A DNA stretch of 60,174 nt from positions 1 through 60,174 of the forward strand of contig CAJFMB010000011.1 in assembly GCA_904390925.1 (NCBI GenBank). The letters run 5' to 3'. This stretch comes from an uncultured Subdoligranulum sp. (GTDB lineage: Bacteria > Bacillota > Clostridia > Oscillospirales > Ruminococcaceae). Both the position numbers and the translations under genes were made by a program. Positions 50,879 to 59,939 of the stretch are shown here, piece by piece; position 1 is the stretch's first letter; every line of letters begins with the position of its first letter. The notes below the pieces were generated by a model. The model did not search any database. It worked only from the letters and a program-made list of their open reading frames with translations, and had not been told where the DNA came from.

Positions 50879-53179
50879 TCAGGCCTGCGCAGCCCGGACA
50901 CTGCGGCGGCCGCGCCGCCGGCAGAACACCGCCGTCCCCACAATGCCGGCCAGGCTGATCAGGTCTGCCAGCCGCCAGAACCAGAAGCCCACAAATTTTA
51001 CCTGCACCGTGCCGGAGTAGCCAGCCGGCAGGGTCACGGCAATCAGACCGTCCTGCTCGCCCAGTGTTGCGCCGTCGTCGGCAGTCAGCCGGTAGCCGGG
51101 GTAGCTGAACAGTGGCAGCACCGCGGTGGCCTCCTGGTCGGAGGCGTTGGTGCAGGCAAAGCTTGCCTCCAGTGTGCCAAAGGTGTAATCGGACACAGTC
51201 AGGGCATCGTCAAAGGTCGGCTCGGTCACCTCCCAGGCGTTCAGGCTGCCGTCCGCCATGCCGTAGGGCATGTATTCGCCGCCGCCCACCTGCTCCGCCA
51301 GGTTGTCAATGGCCGCCAGACTCTGATAGTTGACTACCTCACTGTTGCGGCTGACCTCGTAGGTCAGGAACCCGGCGGGTATCACCGTCAGAAGCACCAG
51401 CAAGACCGCCGCCGGCCGCAGCCAGCTGGTTTTGCCCCGGCGCAGCACGGCCAGAGCGCAGCAGGCACAGACCGCCAGCAAAATGGTGGCAAGGCCCAGA
51501 AACCGCCAGGCAAACTGCAGCTTGCCCAACAGTTTGGACAGCCATTCCACATTCAGATAAATGGTATACCAGGGGAACAGGGTGCTGGCCATCCAGATCG
51601 CCAGTGCCCCAAAGCCCAGCGTCCAGCCGCCCAGCCTTGTTGCGCCGGGTTCTGCCCGCCGCAGGGCCGGGTCTGCCAGACACAGAACAAACAGCAAAAC
51701 GCCAAACCCCAGCACAGTGCCCACCGTCAGGGGCATCTCTGCGGACAGGCCCATGGTCAGAGACTCGGAATAGCCGCCGCCCTGGCCGAACATCAGGAAG
51801 ATCTGCCCCAGGAATGCCGCACTGTCCCGCAGGGTGGAGGCGTCATATTTGCCGCTGATGCGGCAGGCCTCCGAGACCATATATTGCAGCATCGGCACCA
51901 GGAACCACAGGTTCCAGACCAGGGCCGCCCCGGCCGCCCGCAGCAGGGCAGGCAGCACCGGTTTGCGGAAGGTGCGCTTTGCCATCACCAGACAGAAGAT
52001 CACCGCAAAGATGCCGGCCATCTCGGTGGTCAGCAAGTGGGTCTGCAAAAGCCCGGAAAAGCCCACGGCCAGCGGCAGCCAGGCCAGATGGCTGCCCTGC
52101 TTGGGCTGGGTGTAGATGCGCCAGAAGCCGTACACAACCACCGGCAGGAAGATCATGGCCGAGTATTCACCCACCGCCGCGCGGATAAAAACGTTGGTCA
52201 GCCGGTAGGCGGAAAGCACATACAGCGCAGTGCCTGTCAGGGCGATGCCCTCGCTGGCAAAGATCTTTTTCAGGCAGTAGCGGGTCACCAGTGCGGTGGC
52301 CAAGGTGACTGCCAGCACATACAGCTGGTAGACCTGTTGCAGGCTGAAGCCGATGATGCGCAGGATCGCCGCCGGATACAGCAGCAGGTCCGAGTACATC
52401 AGGCTGAAGGGATACCCCTTGCCGTTGGCGATCTCCGGGTCCATCCGCACCGGGAACTGTCCCGAAAGCAGCCCGGCTTTCAGGCCCTCAATGCGGGTCA
52501 GATGGATGGACATGTCGTGTCCGTAGACCAGATAATCAAATCCCAGCGGCAGGCAGGCCAGCAGCACAATGCCGACAATCACCAGGGCAGAGTACCGCAT
52601 CCGGACCGACCGGATGGGGAAGGGCAGACGCCGCAGCGCCATCAGCAAAATCCAGTCTGCCAGCAGGAAAAAGACGGCCAGCGTCAGAAAGCGTACATAC
52701 GCCCAGGAGTGGGTGGGGGTGATCTCCGCCCCGGTGACGAACATGACGCCGCCGTTGGCGGAAAATTTCAGCTGTGCGTTCTCACATTCGTAGGGCATCC
52801 AGAGGGAAAACACCGTCCGGGTGCGGGAGGAGGACAGCGTCACCGGGTCATATTCGGCGGCGGGCATGATCTCGTCCACAAAGGAAGCCGAGCCGTCCCC
52901 GCCGTTGGTCACATAGGTGATGGAAACCCGGTAACTGCCCGGCTCCAGATCAAACCAGCGGGTGGTGGCAAACACGCCGGTGTAATCCTGCACCTGGGTG
53001 CCGCGGCTGTCGTTGAGGGCCTGGTCCACATAGGGCACAATCTGGTCCGGCGTCAGCGTCACGGCTTTCCCGGCCCGGAAATCCACCGCAAACCGGAAGA
53101 CAAGCACCGCCAGCTCCACCACCAAAAGCAGAACCACCCACCAGTTACGCCGGGTGAACAGTCGTTTCAAATGTTGCAT
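50879..53179 (-). CDS. Large polytopic membrane protein, GT-C/YfhO-like
   Basis: A 766-aa protein. It has one N-terminal span, then an extracytoplasmic beta-rich domain (about 40-150). About twelve membrane helices follow (about 155-560) with the acidic outer loop YGHDMSIHLTRIEGLKAGLLSGQFPVRM, a GT-C-type feature. After them come a second extracytoplasmic domain and a last span near the C-terminus with a basic tail (RRRGRRSVRA). It probably transfers or modifies lipid-linked sugars at the cell surface, without known substrate. It starts 21 nt downstream of the rlmI-like gene, implying an operon. Confidence 0.7.
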   Translation of the reverse strand: MQHLKRLFTRRNWWVVLLLVVELAVLVFRFAVDFRAGKAVTLTPDQIVPYVDQALNDSRGTQVQDYTGVFATTRWFDLEPGSYRVSITYVTNGGDGSASFVDEIMPAAEYDPVTLSSSRTRTVFSLWMPYECENAQLKFSANGGVMFVTGAEITPTHSWAYVRFLTLAVFFLLADWILLMALRRLPFPIRSVRMRYSALVIVGIVLLACLPLGFDYLVYGHDMSIHLTRIEGLKAGLLSGQFPVRMDPEIANGKGYPFSLMYSDLLLYPAAILRIIGFSLQQVYQLYVLAVTLATALVTRYCLKKIFASEGIALTGTALYVLSAYRLTNVFIRAAVGEYSAMIFLPVVVYGFWRIYTQPKQGSHLAWLPLAVGFSGLLQTHLLTTEMAGIFAVIFCLVMAKRTFRKPVLPALLRAAGAALVWNLWFLVPMLQYMVSEACRISGKYDASTLRDSAAFLGQIFLMFGQGGGYSESLTMGLSAEMPLTVGTVLGFGVLLFVLCLADPALRRAEPGATRLGGWTLGFGALAIWMASTLFPWYTIYLNVEWLSKLLGKLQFAWRFLGLATILLAVCACCALAVLRRGKTSWLRPAAVLLVLLTVIPAGFLTYEVSRNSEVVNYQSLAAIDNLAEQVGGGEYMPYGMADGSLNAWEVTEPTFDDALTVSDYTFGTLEASFACTNASDQEATAVLPLFSYPGYRLTADDGATLGEQDGLIAVTLPAGYSGTVQVKFVGFWFWRLADLISLAGIVGTAVFCRRRGRRSVRAAQA

Positions 53180-53200
53180 GGCAAATCCTCCCTGACCTGT

Positions 53201-54433
53201 TTACACCACCTGGAACAGGTAGAATTTCAGATAGTCGGTCTCCGGCACCTCCCACAGGATCGGGTGGTCGGGAGCCTGCTGCCGTGCCTCGATCTGACGC
53301 AGCATCCGGCCGGTGTCCCGGGCGGCGGCGTGCAGCATCCGGACAAATTCCGGCGCCGGGGCAAAGTGGCTGCAGCTGGCGGTGGCCAGATATCCGCCCC
53401 GGGGCAGCAGCCGCATGGCCCGCAGGTTGATCTCCTTGTAGCCACGCAGCGCACTCTGAGTGGTGCTGCGGGACTTGGTGAAGGCCGGCGGGTCGAGAAT
53501 GATAAAGTCGTAGTCGTGGGGTTCGGCCTCCAGCCGGGGCAGCAGGTCAAACACGTCGGCACAGACAAAGTCCATCTTTCCGTCCAGTCCGTTTCGCACA
53601 GCATTGCGGTGGGCCATCTCAATGGCCGAGGCGCTCACGTCCACCGCCGTCACATGGGCGGCACCGCCCTTGGCGGCGTTCAGCGCAAAGCTGCCGGTGT
53701 GGGTAAAACAATCCAGTACCCGGCGTCCGGCAGCCAGCTTAGCCACCGCCCGGCGGTTGTATTTCTGATCCAGGAAAAAGCCGGTTTTCTGACCGTTTTC
53801 CACATCCACCGCATAGTAGATTCCGTTTTCGCAGATCTCGGTCACCGGGCTTTCCGGCAAAGGTTCGCCGGGCAGGGCATACCATCCCTTGCCCCGGGTC
53901 AACCCCTCCTTGTCCCGCAGGGCCAGGTCGTTGCGCTCAAACACACCGTCAATTTTCTGCCCGTCCTCCCGCAGTACCCTGACCAGCAGCGGCAGGATCA
54001 GGTCCTTGATCCGCTCCATGCCCACACTGGTGATCTGTACCGACAGAAGCGGCCCGAACCGGTCCACCGTCAGGCCCGGCATCTGGTCTGCCTCGCCGAA
54101 AATGACCCGGCAGCACTGGCAGTCGGTGTCGCCCATGACCTGTTTGCGGTAGGCCCAGGCATAGGAAATCCGGCGCTGCCAGAAGGCCTCGTCAAACCGG
54201 TCGTTGGCGTTTTTACTGATCACGCGCAGCCGGATACGGCTGGCAGGGCTGTAAAACGCCGTGCCCAGATAGCTGCCCCGGGGGCTCAGCACATCGGCCA
54301 GGGCACCCGGTTCCGGCAGTAGGTCGGGCGCGGCGATGATTTCGTTGTCGTACACCCAGGGGTGGCCGGCAGCCAGGCTGGCGGCGGCTTTTTTGGATAC
54401 GGTGAAGGCGGGCCATTCGCGGGAAGTTTTCAT
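53201..54433 (-). CDS. Class I SAM-dependent rRNA methyltransferase, RlmI/RlmK-like
   Basis: A 410-aa protein with an N-terminal PUA-type RNA-binding domain (FTVSKKAAASLAAGHPWVYDNEI), a central EEHEE-like part, and a Rossmann methyltransferase. The methyltransferase has motif I VLDCFTHTGSFALNAA, acidic VTAVDVSASAIEMA, DFVCADVFDLL, and the catalytic DPPAFTKS. RlmI makes m5C1962 in 23S rRNA. The catalytic-Cys motif near the end (ASCSH) is present. The start is uncertain: ATG 54433 (AGAGGA 12 nt upstream) or ATG 54454. Confidence 0.87.
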   Translation of the reverse strand: MKTSREWPAFTVSKKAAASLAAGHPWVYDNEIIAAPDLLPEPGALADVLSPRGSYLGTAFYSPASRIRLRVISKNANDRFDEAFWQRRISYAWAYRKQVMGDTDCQCCRVIFGEADQMPGLTVDRFGPLLSVQITSVGMERIKDLILPLLVRVLREDGQKIDGVFERNDLALRDKEGLTRGKGWYALPGEPLPESPVTEICENGIYYAVDVENGQKTGFFLDQKYNRRAVAKLAAGRRVLDCFTHTGSFALNAAKGGAAHVTAVDVSASAIEMAHRNAVRNGLDGKMDFVCADVFDLLPRLEAEPHDYDFIILDPPAFTKSRSTTQSALRGYKEINLRAMRLLPRGGYLATASCSHFAPAPEFVRMLHAAARDTGRMLRQIEARQQAPDHPILWEVPETDYLKFYLFQVV

Positions 54434-54496
54434 CGGCAGCTGGATTCCTCTCATTCAAATGCCTTGCAGGCACAGATTTTTCATAATAATACTATC

Positions 54497-54525
54497 AGTA
54501 TACCGTCCGGCGGAAAAATGCGCAA
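54497..54525 (-). promoter_or_regulatory. Sigma-A promoter for the rlmI-like operon
   Basis: Minus-strand TTGCGC (54525..54520), 17-bp spacer and TATACT (54502..54497). Confidence 0.75.
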
Positions 54526-54544
54526 GGCGCGCGGACCAAAACTG

Positions 54545-54553
54545 TGGTATAAT
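54545..54553 (+). promoter_or_regulatory. Extended -10 promoter for the CYTH gene
   Basis: TGG-TATAAT (TATAAT at 54548-54553) without a clear -35 box, about 20 bp from the divergent rlmI promoter. Confidence 0.5.
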
Positions 54554-54592
54554 GGCAGCAGAATCCACAACCGGGAAAGGATGAACGCTCCG

Positions 54593-55087
54593 ATGGAAAT
54601 TGAACGCAAATGGATGGTACAGGGCTGGCCGGAGGGCCTCACCTGCACCGAGGAATATCAGATGGACCAGGGATATTTCAGTGTGCGGCCGACGGTACGC
54701 ATCCGGCGGGAGGCACTTCAGGGCGGTGATACCCACTATGTGCTCTGCTTCAAGGGGGCCGGCACCCTGGCCCGGGAGGAGATCGAAACCGATATTGACC
54801 CGGAGCTCTACGGAAAGCTGAAAAACCTGCTGGGCAAGCCACTGATCGCCAAGGTGCGCCGCGGCTATGCGCTGCCCGGCGGACTGACGCTGGAGGTCAA
54901 CCAGGTGGATGCCGGTCAGCCCGGCGAGTTTTTCTATGCCGAGATCGAGTATCCCACCACCGGGGCAGCGCTGGCCTGGCAGCCGGGCACCGAGGCGCTG
55001 CGTATCTACCTGAGTGACGAGGTCACCGGCCAGCCCGGCGCCAGTATGGGGGAATACTGGCTGCGCACCCGCGGGGAAAACGATTGA
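54593..55087 (+). CDS. CYTH domain protein
   Basis: A 164-aa CYTH/triphosphate tunnel metalloenzyme-fold protein. It begins with the diagnostic EIERK (MEIERKWMVQGW). It carries alternating charged beta-strand residues lining the tunnel (VRIRREAL, YVLCFKG, EEIETDI, KVRRGYAL, LTLEVNQVD, FFYAEIEYP). Family members hydrolyse inorganic tri- or polyphosphate, thiamine triphosphate or cyclise ATP; the substrate here is unknown. The start at 54593 has GAAAGGA 11 nt upstream and gives the expected N-terminus. Confidence 0.85.
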   Translation: MEIERKWMVQGWPEGLTCTEEYQMDQGYFSVRPTVRIRREALQGGDTHYVLCFKGAGTLAREEIETDIDPELYGKLKNLLGKPLIAKVRRGYALPGGLTLEVNQVDAGQPGEFFYAEIEYPTTGAALAWQPGTEALRIYLSDEVTGQPGASMGEYWLRTRGEND

Positions 55088-55157
55088 TTTCCTGCCGGCA
55101 TTCTGAGAATAGGACGATATTGTTCGGAAAATCCGAAAAGTTCAGCCAGAGATTACA

Positions 55158-55202
55158 AAAACGCCGCGGAAACCGTTGTAAAAACGATTTCCGCGGCGTT
55201 TT
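55158..55202. terminator. Bidirectional terminator between CYTH and MFS genes
   Basis: A perfect 15-bp stem (55158-55172, 55188-55202) with A/T-run ends, between convergent genes. Confidence 0.85.
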
Positions 55203-55220
55203 CCGTCGGCTGCAGGCGGA

Positions 55221-56411
55221 TCAATCCGCAGGTTTCATGCTTCGGTTCAAAACGATCAGGCCCGTTACCAGCAGGACCGGGAAAACGGTGGCGACCAGCA
55301 GGCCGGTTTTCAGGTTGCCGCCGGCCAGCTCCGAGATGCTTCCCACCACGGCCGGGCTTACTGTGCCGCCAAAATCCCCGGCCAACGCCAGAAAGGCAAA
55401 CATGGCGGTGCCGCCTTTGGGACATCCCTGGGAGGAAAGGCTGATGGTACCCGGCCACAGAATCCCCACGCTGAACCCGCAAAGTGCGCACCCGATCAGG
55501 CCGAGAACCGGCAAGGGAGACAGGGAAGCCAGCAGATAGCATGCCACGCACAGCAAGCCGCTCAGCAGCATGGTCTTGGCCAGGTTCAGTTTCCTGCTCA
55601 TTTTTCCGTACAGAATACGGGAGATGCCCATAAATACGGCAAACAGACAGGGGCCGGCCAGGTCCCCGATGGTTTTGGACACGCCGAGTGCCGACTCGGT
55701 AAAGGCGGAGGCCCACTGTGCCATCGTCGCTTCGGAGGCACCGGCACAGACCATCAGCAAAATCATCAGCCACAGCAGCGGCAGCCGGAGCAGCTTGCGC
55801 GGCGGCAGCCCCTCGCCGTCTTCCACCAGGCGCTCTATGGGACAGGTGAGAAACTGAAAGACATTCACCAGCGGTACCAGCGCCCAGATCAGTGTGAGAA
55901 TCTGCCAGTGCTCGGTGCCGAACACGGCAAAGAAGAGGGTGGAACCTAAAATCACCCCCACCGCGCCCCAGCAGTAAAAGGAGTGCAGCAAACTCATCGC
56001 GCCATCCTTGTTCTCAAAGGGGCAGGCCTCCACAATGGGACTGACCAATACCTCCACAAGGCCGCTGCCGACGGCGTAAAAAACCACCGCAATCAGAAGC
56101 CCCAGGAAGGGGACGGGAAGCAGTTCCGGAAGAACCGCCAGCATCACCAGCCCTGCCACCGAAACCACCTGCGAGGCCACCACACAGACGCGGTAACCGA
56201 TTTTATCCGCAAACTTGGTTGCCCCCAGGTCGATCAGCAGCTGGGTCAGATAGAAGACGACAGGGATCAGGGCGATCTTGTCCAGCGAAATTCCGTAGGA
56301 ACTCTGGAAGGTCAAAAACAGAAGGGGAGCAAAGTTGGCGGCGATGGACTGGGTGACAAATCCCAGATAGCAGGCCACCAATGTCCTTGTATACTTTCGG
56401 GTTTGCGCCAT
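55221..56411 (-). CDS. Major facilitator superfamily transporter
   Basis: A 396-aa protein with twelve predicted membrane helices and the MFS loop 2-3 signature variant (GATKFADKIGYRVCVVAS). The overall pattern resembles FucP/sugar-type MFS carriers in clostridial gut bacteria. It starts just after the DUF1349 gene stop (2-nt gap between the two), so the two are cotranscribed. With the AraC-type regulator next door, this suggests regulated uptake of a carbohydrate or related compound; the substrate is unknown. Confidence 0.85.
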   Translation of the reverse strand: MAQTRKYTRTLVACYLGFVTQSIAANFAPLLFLTFQSSYGISLDKIALIPVVFYLTQLLIDLGATKFADKIGYRVCVVASQVVSVAGLVMLAVLPELLPVPFLGLLIAVVFYAVGSGLVEVLVSPIVEACPFENKDGAMSLLHSFYCWGAVGVILGSTLFFAVFGTEHWQILTLIWALVPLVNVFQFLTCPIERLVEDGEGLPPRKLLRLPLLWLMILLMVCAGASEATMAQWASAFTESALGVSKTIGDLAGPCLFAVFMGISRILYGKMSRKLNLAKTMLLSGLLCVACYLLASLSPLPVLGLIGCALCGFSVGILWPGTISLSSQGCPKGGTAMFAFLALAGDFGGTVSPAVVGSISELAGGNLKTGLLVATVFPVLLVTGLIVLNRSMKPAD

Positions 56412-56412
56412 A

Positions 56413-57000
56413 TCATTTACCCGCCCGGATGTTCTTCACCGTCTTTTTCTCAATGCTGAGATTTTCATACACGCGGATACCGCCGTCGCCTGTCGGCGCC
56501 TGCGCCAAAAGGCCCACTTTGATGACGGGAAGCGCAGGAAGATGGAAATACCGCATCATATAGAAATTGACGCCGTCCACCGAGTAGTGAAACGCAAAGT
56601 TGTTGCCGACACGGCACACCTGCAGCCAGGTGGTGTTGCCCTCCAGATTGCAGCCGTTGGCATCGTCGGAATCGCCCTTTGTCACCACACTTACCGCCGC
56701 ATGGGTGCCAAAATCCGTCAGCTCAAAGCAGCATTTTGCCCAGCAGGTCTGGTCTTTCATGACCATGACCGAGGCGGAATCGTAGATGTCTTTAAAGTCA
56801 TGGGAGACTTTTACCCGCAGCACAAAGTCTCCTTCCACTTCGGTATAGTAGTAGGGCGCATTGCACAGGGACTCCGGCAGAATCCCCTCCGCGCACTCGT
56901 CGATGCTGCCGCAGAAAAAATCGGTCCTGGCCGGTGCCAGAATCTCGATCCGGCCCTCCGTCTGCTTGACCGAGCTTTCGTTCAACCATTTGAATTCCAT
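56413..57000 (-). CDS. DUF1349 domain protein (concanavalin-like fold)
   Basis: A 195-aa soluble protein of the DUF1349 family (yeast YKL033-like 'regulation of enolase' proteins), predicted to fold as a concanavalin A-like beta-sandwich. Visible family stretches are YYTEVEGDFVLRVKVSHDFKDIYDSASVMVMKD and CWAKCCFELTDFGTHAAVSVVTKGDSDD. There is no signal peptide, so it acts in the cytoplasm, perhaps as a glycan- or metabolite-binding protein. A TATAAT -10 box lies near 57036-57041 upstream. It is AT-richer than the surroundings and is coupled to the MFS gene. Confidence 0.85.
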   Translation of the reverse strand: MEFKWLNESSVKQTEGRIEILAPARTDFFCGSIDECAEGILPESLCNAPYYYTEVEGDFVLRVKVSHDFKDIYDSASVMVMKDQTCWAKCCFELTDFGTHAAVSVVTKGDSDDANGCNLEGNTTWLQVCRVGNNFAFHYSVDGVNFYMMRYFHLPALPVIKVGLLAQAPTGDGGIRVYENLSIEKKTVKNIRAGK

Positions 57001-57087
57001 AATAAATCTTCTTCCGTATTGGAATTTGAAGGTATTATATACTCAAATTCTCCAAAACAAAAGGAACTATGGCACCAGATAAAAGCA

Positions 57088-57978
57088 TTATTTACCCAAA
57101 CCCCGCTTTTCTCCCGGTGAATATCCATATTTCCGGCGAAACTGGCGGCTGAAATAATTGACCGAATGAAACCCGCAGGCAAAACTGATCTCCTGCAACG
57201 TCATGGTGGTCTGCTGCAGCAGATGCCGCGCTGTCTCCAACCGATGCTGGATGAGTGCCTCCACGGGCGAACACCCCAGATAGGCCTGAAAACACCGTCC
57301 CGCTTCACTCCGGCTGATATTGGCGGCACCGGCGATATCGGCCAGGGTGATCGTCCGGGTGTAATTCTCGTAAATATACGACAGCATTTTCTGGAGCCGT
57401 ATCTGGGCATCCAGCTGTACCCGTGATGCTTCGGATTTTGGCAGGGAATCCAGATTGCGAAAGACGGCTTCCAAGATACAGCAGAGACTGCGCTGAACTG
57501 CCAGTTCGTAACAGACGGGCCGTTCCCGCATGGCACAGTAGATGGCGCGGATCTGCCGATGGACCTCGTTCCACAGATCGTTGCCCTGCCGGAACACGAC
57601 GAAGGGCAGGGAGCTGCAGGCAAGAATCGGCTGGATATAGTTCTGGTAAATGGCGCTGTTTTCCGGGGCAACCACCGTGCCGGAAAAAACGATGATCGGC
57701 AGGGGATCGGGTGCGGAGCCGGATACCTGTCGAATCCCGTGGAGCATATTCTGGTTGACAAAGATGCTGTCCCCCGGTTCCAGAATTGTGTGGGTCTGTC
57801 CCACCTGATAGTCCAGAACACCGCTTTGCGCTGTGGCGATTTCAAAATAAGGGTGCCAGTGCATGGGCCCCGCGCGATTTGGCAGATCGGCAAGTTCATC
57901 GCAATAAAAGGCGACAGGAAAATCGAACATGTCACGGGAAATCTGTTCCCGCAATTGATGATCCAGTAGTATGGCCAT
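57088..57978 (-). CDS. AraC family transcriptional regulator with cupin sensor domain
   Basis: A 296-aa regulator. The N-terminal cupin/AraC-ligand domain (about 30-110) contains MHWHPYFEIATAQSGVLDYQVG and LEPGDSIFVNQNMLHGI. The C-terminal double helix-turn-helix (about 195-290) contains ITLADIAGAANISRSEAGRCFQAYLGCSPVEALIQHRLETAR and LQEISFACGFHSVNYFSRQFRRKYGYSPGE, ideal AraC motifs. AAAGGA precedes the ATG at 57978. It lies 87 nt upstream of the DUF1349-MFS pair on the same strand, which it probably activates in response to a sugar or related ligand. Confidence 0.9.
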   Translation of the reverse strand: MAILLDHQLREQISRDMFDFPVAFYCDELADLPNRAGPMHWHPYFEIATAQSGVLDYQVGQTHTILEPGDSIFVNQNMLHGIRQVSGSAPDPLPIIVFSGTVVAPENSAIYQNYIQPILACSSLPFVVFRQGNDLWNEVHRQIRAIYCAMRERPVCYELAVQRSLCCILEAVFRNLDSLPKSEASRVQLDAQIRLQKMLSYIYENYTRTITLADIAGAANISRSEAGRCFQAYLGCSPVEALIQHRLETARHLLQQTTMTLQEISFACGFHSVNYFSRQFRRKYGYSPGEKRGLGK

Positions 57979-58132
57979 AATTTGTTCCTTTGCGCATGGG
58001 AAAGGTTTCACTCTTTCGGGGACGCATTTCCTTTGTGGTTCTTCCATTGTTCTATTGTATTATGGAAGGGGCACCGTCAGCCGGTCCCGTTTCATTATGA
58101 ATTGCCTGCCGGGTGAAATGCAAGCCTTCTGC

Positions 58133-58183
58133 AAAAAAGAAAATCCGAACCCGTCTCCCACAGGGAAGATCAGGTTCGGATTT
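58133..58183 (-). terminator. Terminator of tRNA-Pro
   Basis: AATCCGAACC / GGTTCGGATT stem with an internal loop, followed on the minus strand by TTCTTTTTT, 9 bp after the tRNA. Confidence 0.75.
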
Positions 58184-58191
58184 CTGTCGTT

Positions 58192-58267
58192 TGGTCGGAG
58201 TGGCGAGACTCGAACTCGCGGCCTCCTGCTCCCAAAGCAGGCGCGCTACCAACTGCGCAACACCCCG
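58192..58267 (-). tRNA. tRNA-Pro (anticodon TGG)
   Basis: A complete cloverleaf on the minus strand. The acceptor stem is CGGGGTG/CACTCCG (one G-U), the anticodon stem CCTGC/GCAGG has loop TTTGGGA (TGG anticodon), and the T-arm is GCGAG-TTCGAGT-CTCGC. Discriminator A and an encoded CCA end are present. The mature length is 76 nt. It has its own promoter and terminator. Confidence 0.95.
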
Positions 58268-58302
58268 TCCCGGACAGTGTCCGGAAGAACACCGTATTCT
58301 TT

Positions 58303-58331
58303 ATTATATCGGCAGAGAGCTGTCACGTCAA
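58303..58331 (-). promoter_or_regulatory. Sigma-A promoter for tRNA-Pro
   Basis: Minus-strand TTGACG (58331..58326), 17-bp spacer and TATAAT (58308..58303). Confidence 0.8.
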
Positions 58332-58401
58332 GCAGAACCTGTTGTTGCCGGAAAAAGAAATCGCCCGGTCTGTCAGGACAGACCGGACGATTGCCGCAAA
58401 C

Positions 58402-59541
58402 TCAGTTGGTAATGCCGCGCTCTGCCAGAATTTCGTCCAGAATGGCGTCGTTCTGATCCTCATACTGAGCGGCAACATCATCACTGATGACGTAAACAGT
58501 TACGGGAATCACAGCATTTTTGCAGGACTCGTCATAGGTTTCGTAATACAGGTCAATGAAAGCGTGTCCTGTCATCATGGCGGTGCCGGTATCGGCCGCG
58601 TAGGCGTAGCCGTAAACAAAGCGGCCGTCATCACTGGTTATGTACAGAAGAGTACCGTACGGGATGATATTGGGATTGACGGCCACCGTGCCGTAGCTCA
58701 GCCGCCGTCCCGACGCGCCCCTGGCGGTGGGGGAGGCAGAGTAGCCGGTGGACCGCTGGGAGGTGAATACCTGGGTGACACCCTCGGACGGCTGGCCGTC
58801 CACGACCTCGGGCCCCACAAAGCTGGATACCGGGGCGCCTTCCCCGTACGCTTTGATGATGTTCTGGACCATGCCCACCACAGTGGTTCGGTTCAGCTCC
58901 ACCTTTTCCACCCATTCGCCGTCCACATATTTGTCCCGGTAGGTCACTTCGTCCAACCCGTCGGAACCTTCCTGCATCACCTGCTCGTAGCTCTTCTGCC
59001 GGTAAAACAGGCTGGTGTACTCGTAGACCACCTCGGAGGGAATCACTTCCTCCACCGTATAGGTATCATACCGTACCCGGCGGATGGTGATGGAGTCCCC
59101 TTCCTCAATGACGGTGCCGCGGGCAGGCTCCACTTCGTCATCAGCGCCCAGCGTAATGCCGCCTTCGGCAAGGACTTCCTCCACAGTGCCGCCGGTGGTG
59201 ATGACACTGACCGTCTGGCCGTCTGCCGTCACCGGCACATCGTATGCGCGCAGGATATGGATGGAGTTGCTGTTGGCGCTGGTCTCGGTGACCACCAGCT
59301 CGTCCTCGCTGGAGTTTGGGGTGATGCCCGCCTGGGCGATCAGATCCACGACCTTGCGCTCGGCCGAGACAACGGTGGATTTCTTGCCGTGGGAGTCACT
59401 GACCGTGACCACCTGCAGCTGGGAGGCAGTCACCCCGATCACGCCCGCCAGCACGGCGGCGCAGCCGGCCAGGGTGGCGTATTTGGGCAGGTGCAGACAA
59501 AACCATCGCCGTATGTGTTCTTTTGTTTTTGGCTGAATCAT
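58402..59541 (-). CDS. YabE-like G5/3D domain cell-wall protein
   Basis: A 379-aa exported protein with an N-terminal membrane/signal segment (YATLAGCAAVLAGVIGVTA, about residues 20-40). Two DUF348 ubiquitin-like repeats follow (VVSAERKVVDLIAQAGITP; TTGGTVEEVLAEGGITLG), then a G5 domain (about 160-235). The C-terminal 3D domain (about 285-360) has the three conserved Asp, including YAADTG and AFIDLYY. The 3D domain is the catalytic core of Sps/Rpf-like lytic transglycosylases. In B. subtilis YabE/YuiC relatives remodel peptidoglycan around outgrowth. The start at 59541 has GAGGA six nt upstream. Confidence 0.88.
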   Translation of the reverse strand: MIQPKTKEHIRRWFCLHLPKYATLAGCAAVLAGVIGVTASQLQVVTVSDSHGKKSTVVSAERKVVDLIAQAGITPNSSEDELVVTETSANSNSIHILRAYDVPVTADGQTVSVITTGGTVEEVLAEGGITLGADDEVEPARGTVIEEGDSITIRRVRYDTYTVEEVIPSEVVYEYTSLFYRQKSYEQVMQEGSDGLDEVTYRDKYVDGEWVEKVELNRTTVVGMVQNIIKAYGEGAPVSSFVGPEVVDGQPSEGVTQVFTSQRSTGYSASPTARGASGRRLSYGTVAVNPNIIPYGTLLYITSDDGRFVYGYAYAADTGTAMMTGHAFIDLYYETYDESCKNAVIPVTVYVISDDVAAQYEDQNDAILDEILAERGITN

Positions 59542-59670
59542 AAAGATCCTCATCTTGTGGCAGATGTGTGACTGCCGGAAAAATCGGGCACGCAGCTGCG
59601 ACCGGAACGGACCGCAAAGTACCCTGCCGGAAACCGGAATAACTGGTTTCCTGACGCAAAACTTTCGTCT

Positions 59671-59699
59671 ATTATACATCACATCCGACCAGATGTAAA
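59671..59699 (-). promoter_or_regulatory. Sigma-A promoter for the YabE-like gene
   Basis: Minus-strand TTTACA (59699..59694), 17-bp spacer and TATAAT (59676..59671). Confidence 0.75.
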
Positions 59700-59895
59700 C
59701 AATTTTTTGCTGTACCATCGTAAAACAGGAAGCTTTCCGCAAAACAAAAACACGAAATCAGGCGGAAAATTCTGCGTGTTGGCCAAAAATTATGCCCGCA
59801 GTTGTGCCAAAAGCAAGCCGGGTACACAAAATATCGGCTGCAATTTGTTTTGCAGAAAAATTTGGATTCTGTTCAAAAATGGCTGGGAAAAACAA
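59700..59895. other. AT-rich intergenic stretch
   Basis: About 200 bp upstream of the YabE-like promoter with low GC and A-rich runs. No ORF with a ribosome binding site and no known RNA motif is visible. Confidence 0.5.
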
Positions 59896-59925
59896 AAATC
59901 CCCGGCACCGCAGGTGCCGGGGATA
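59894..59925 (-). terminator. Terminator of the right-edge minus-strand ORF
   Basis: A 10- to 12-bp stem (CCCCGGCACC/GGTGCCGGGG) with a GCA loop, followed on the minus strand by TTTTTGTTTTT. It implies a real transcript ending here. Confidence 0.75.
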
Positions 59926-59939
59926 AGAAGGAAAGCTGG

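Noticed and set aside
54454-54592. Longer N-terminus of the CYTH protein from the upstream open frame
   Set aside because: It would cross the divergent rlmI promoter and its own -10 box; MEIERK at 54593 is the standard family start.
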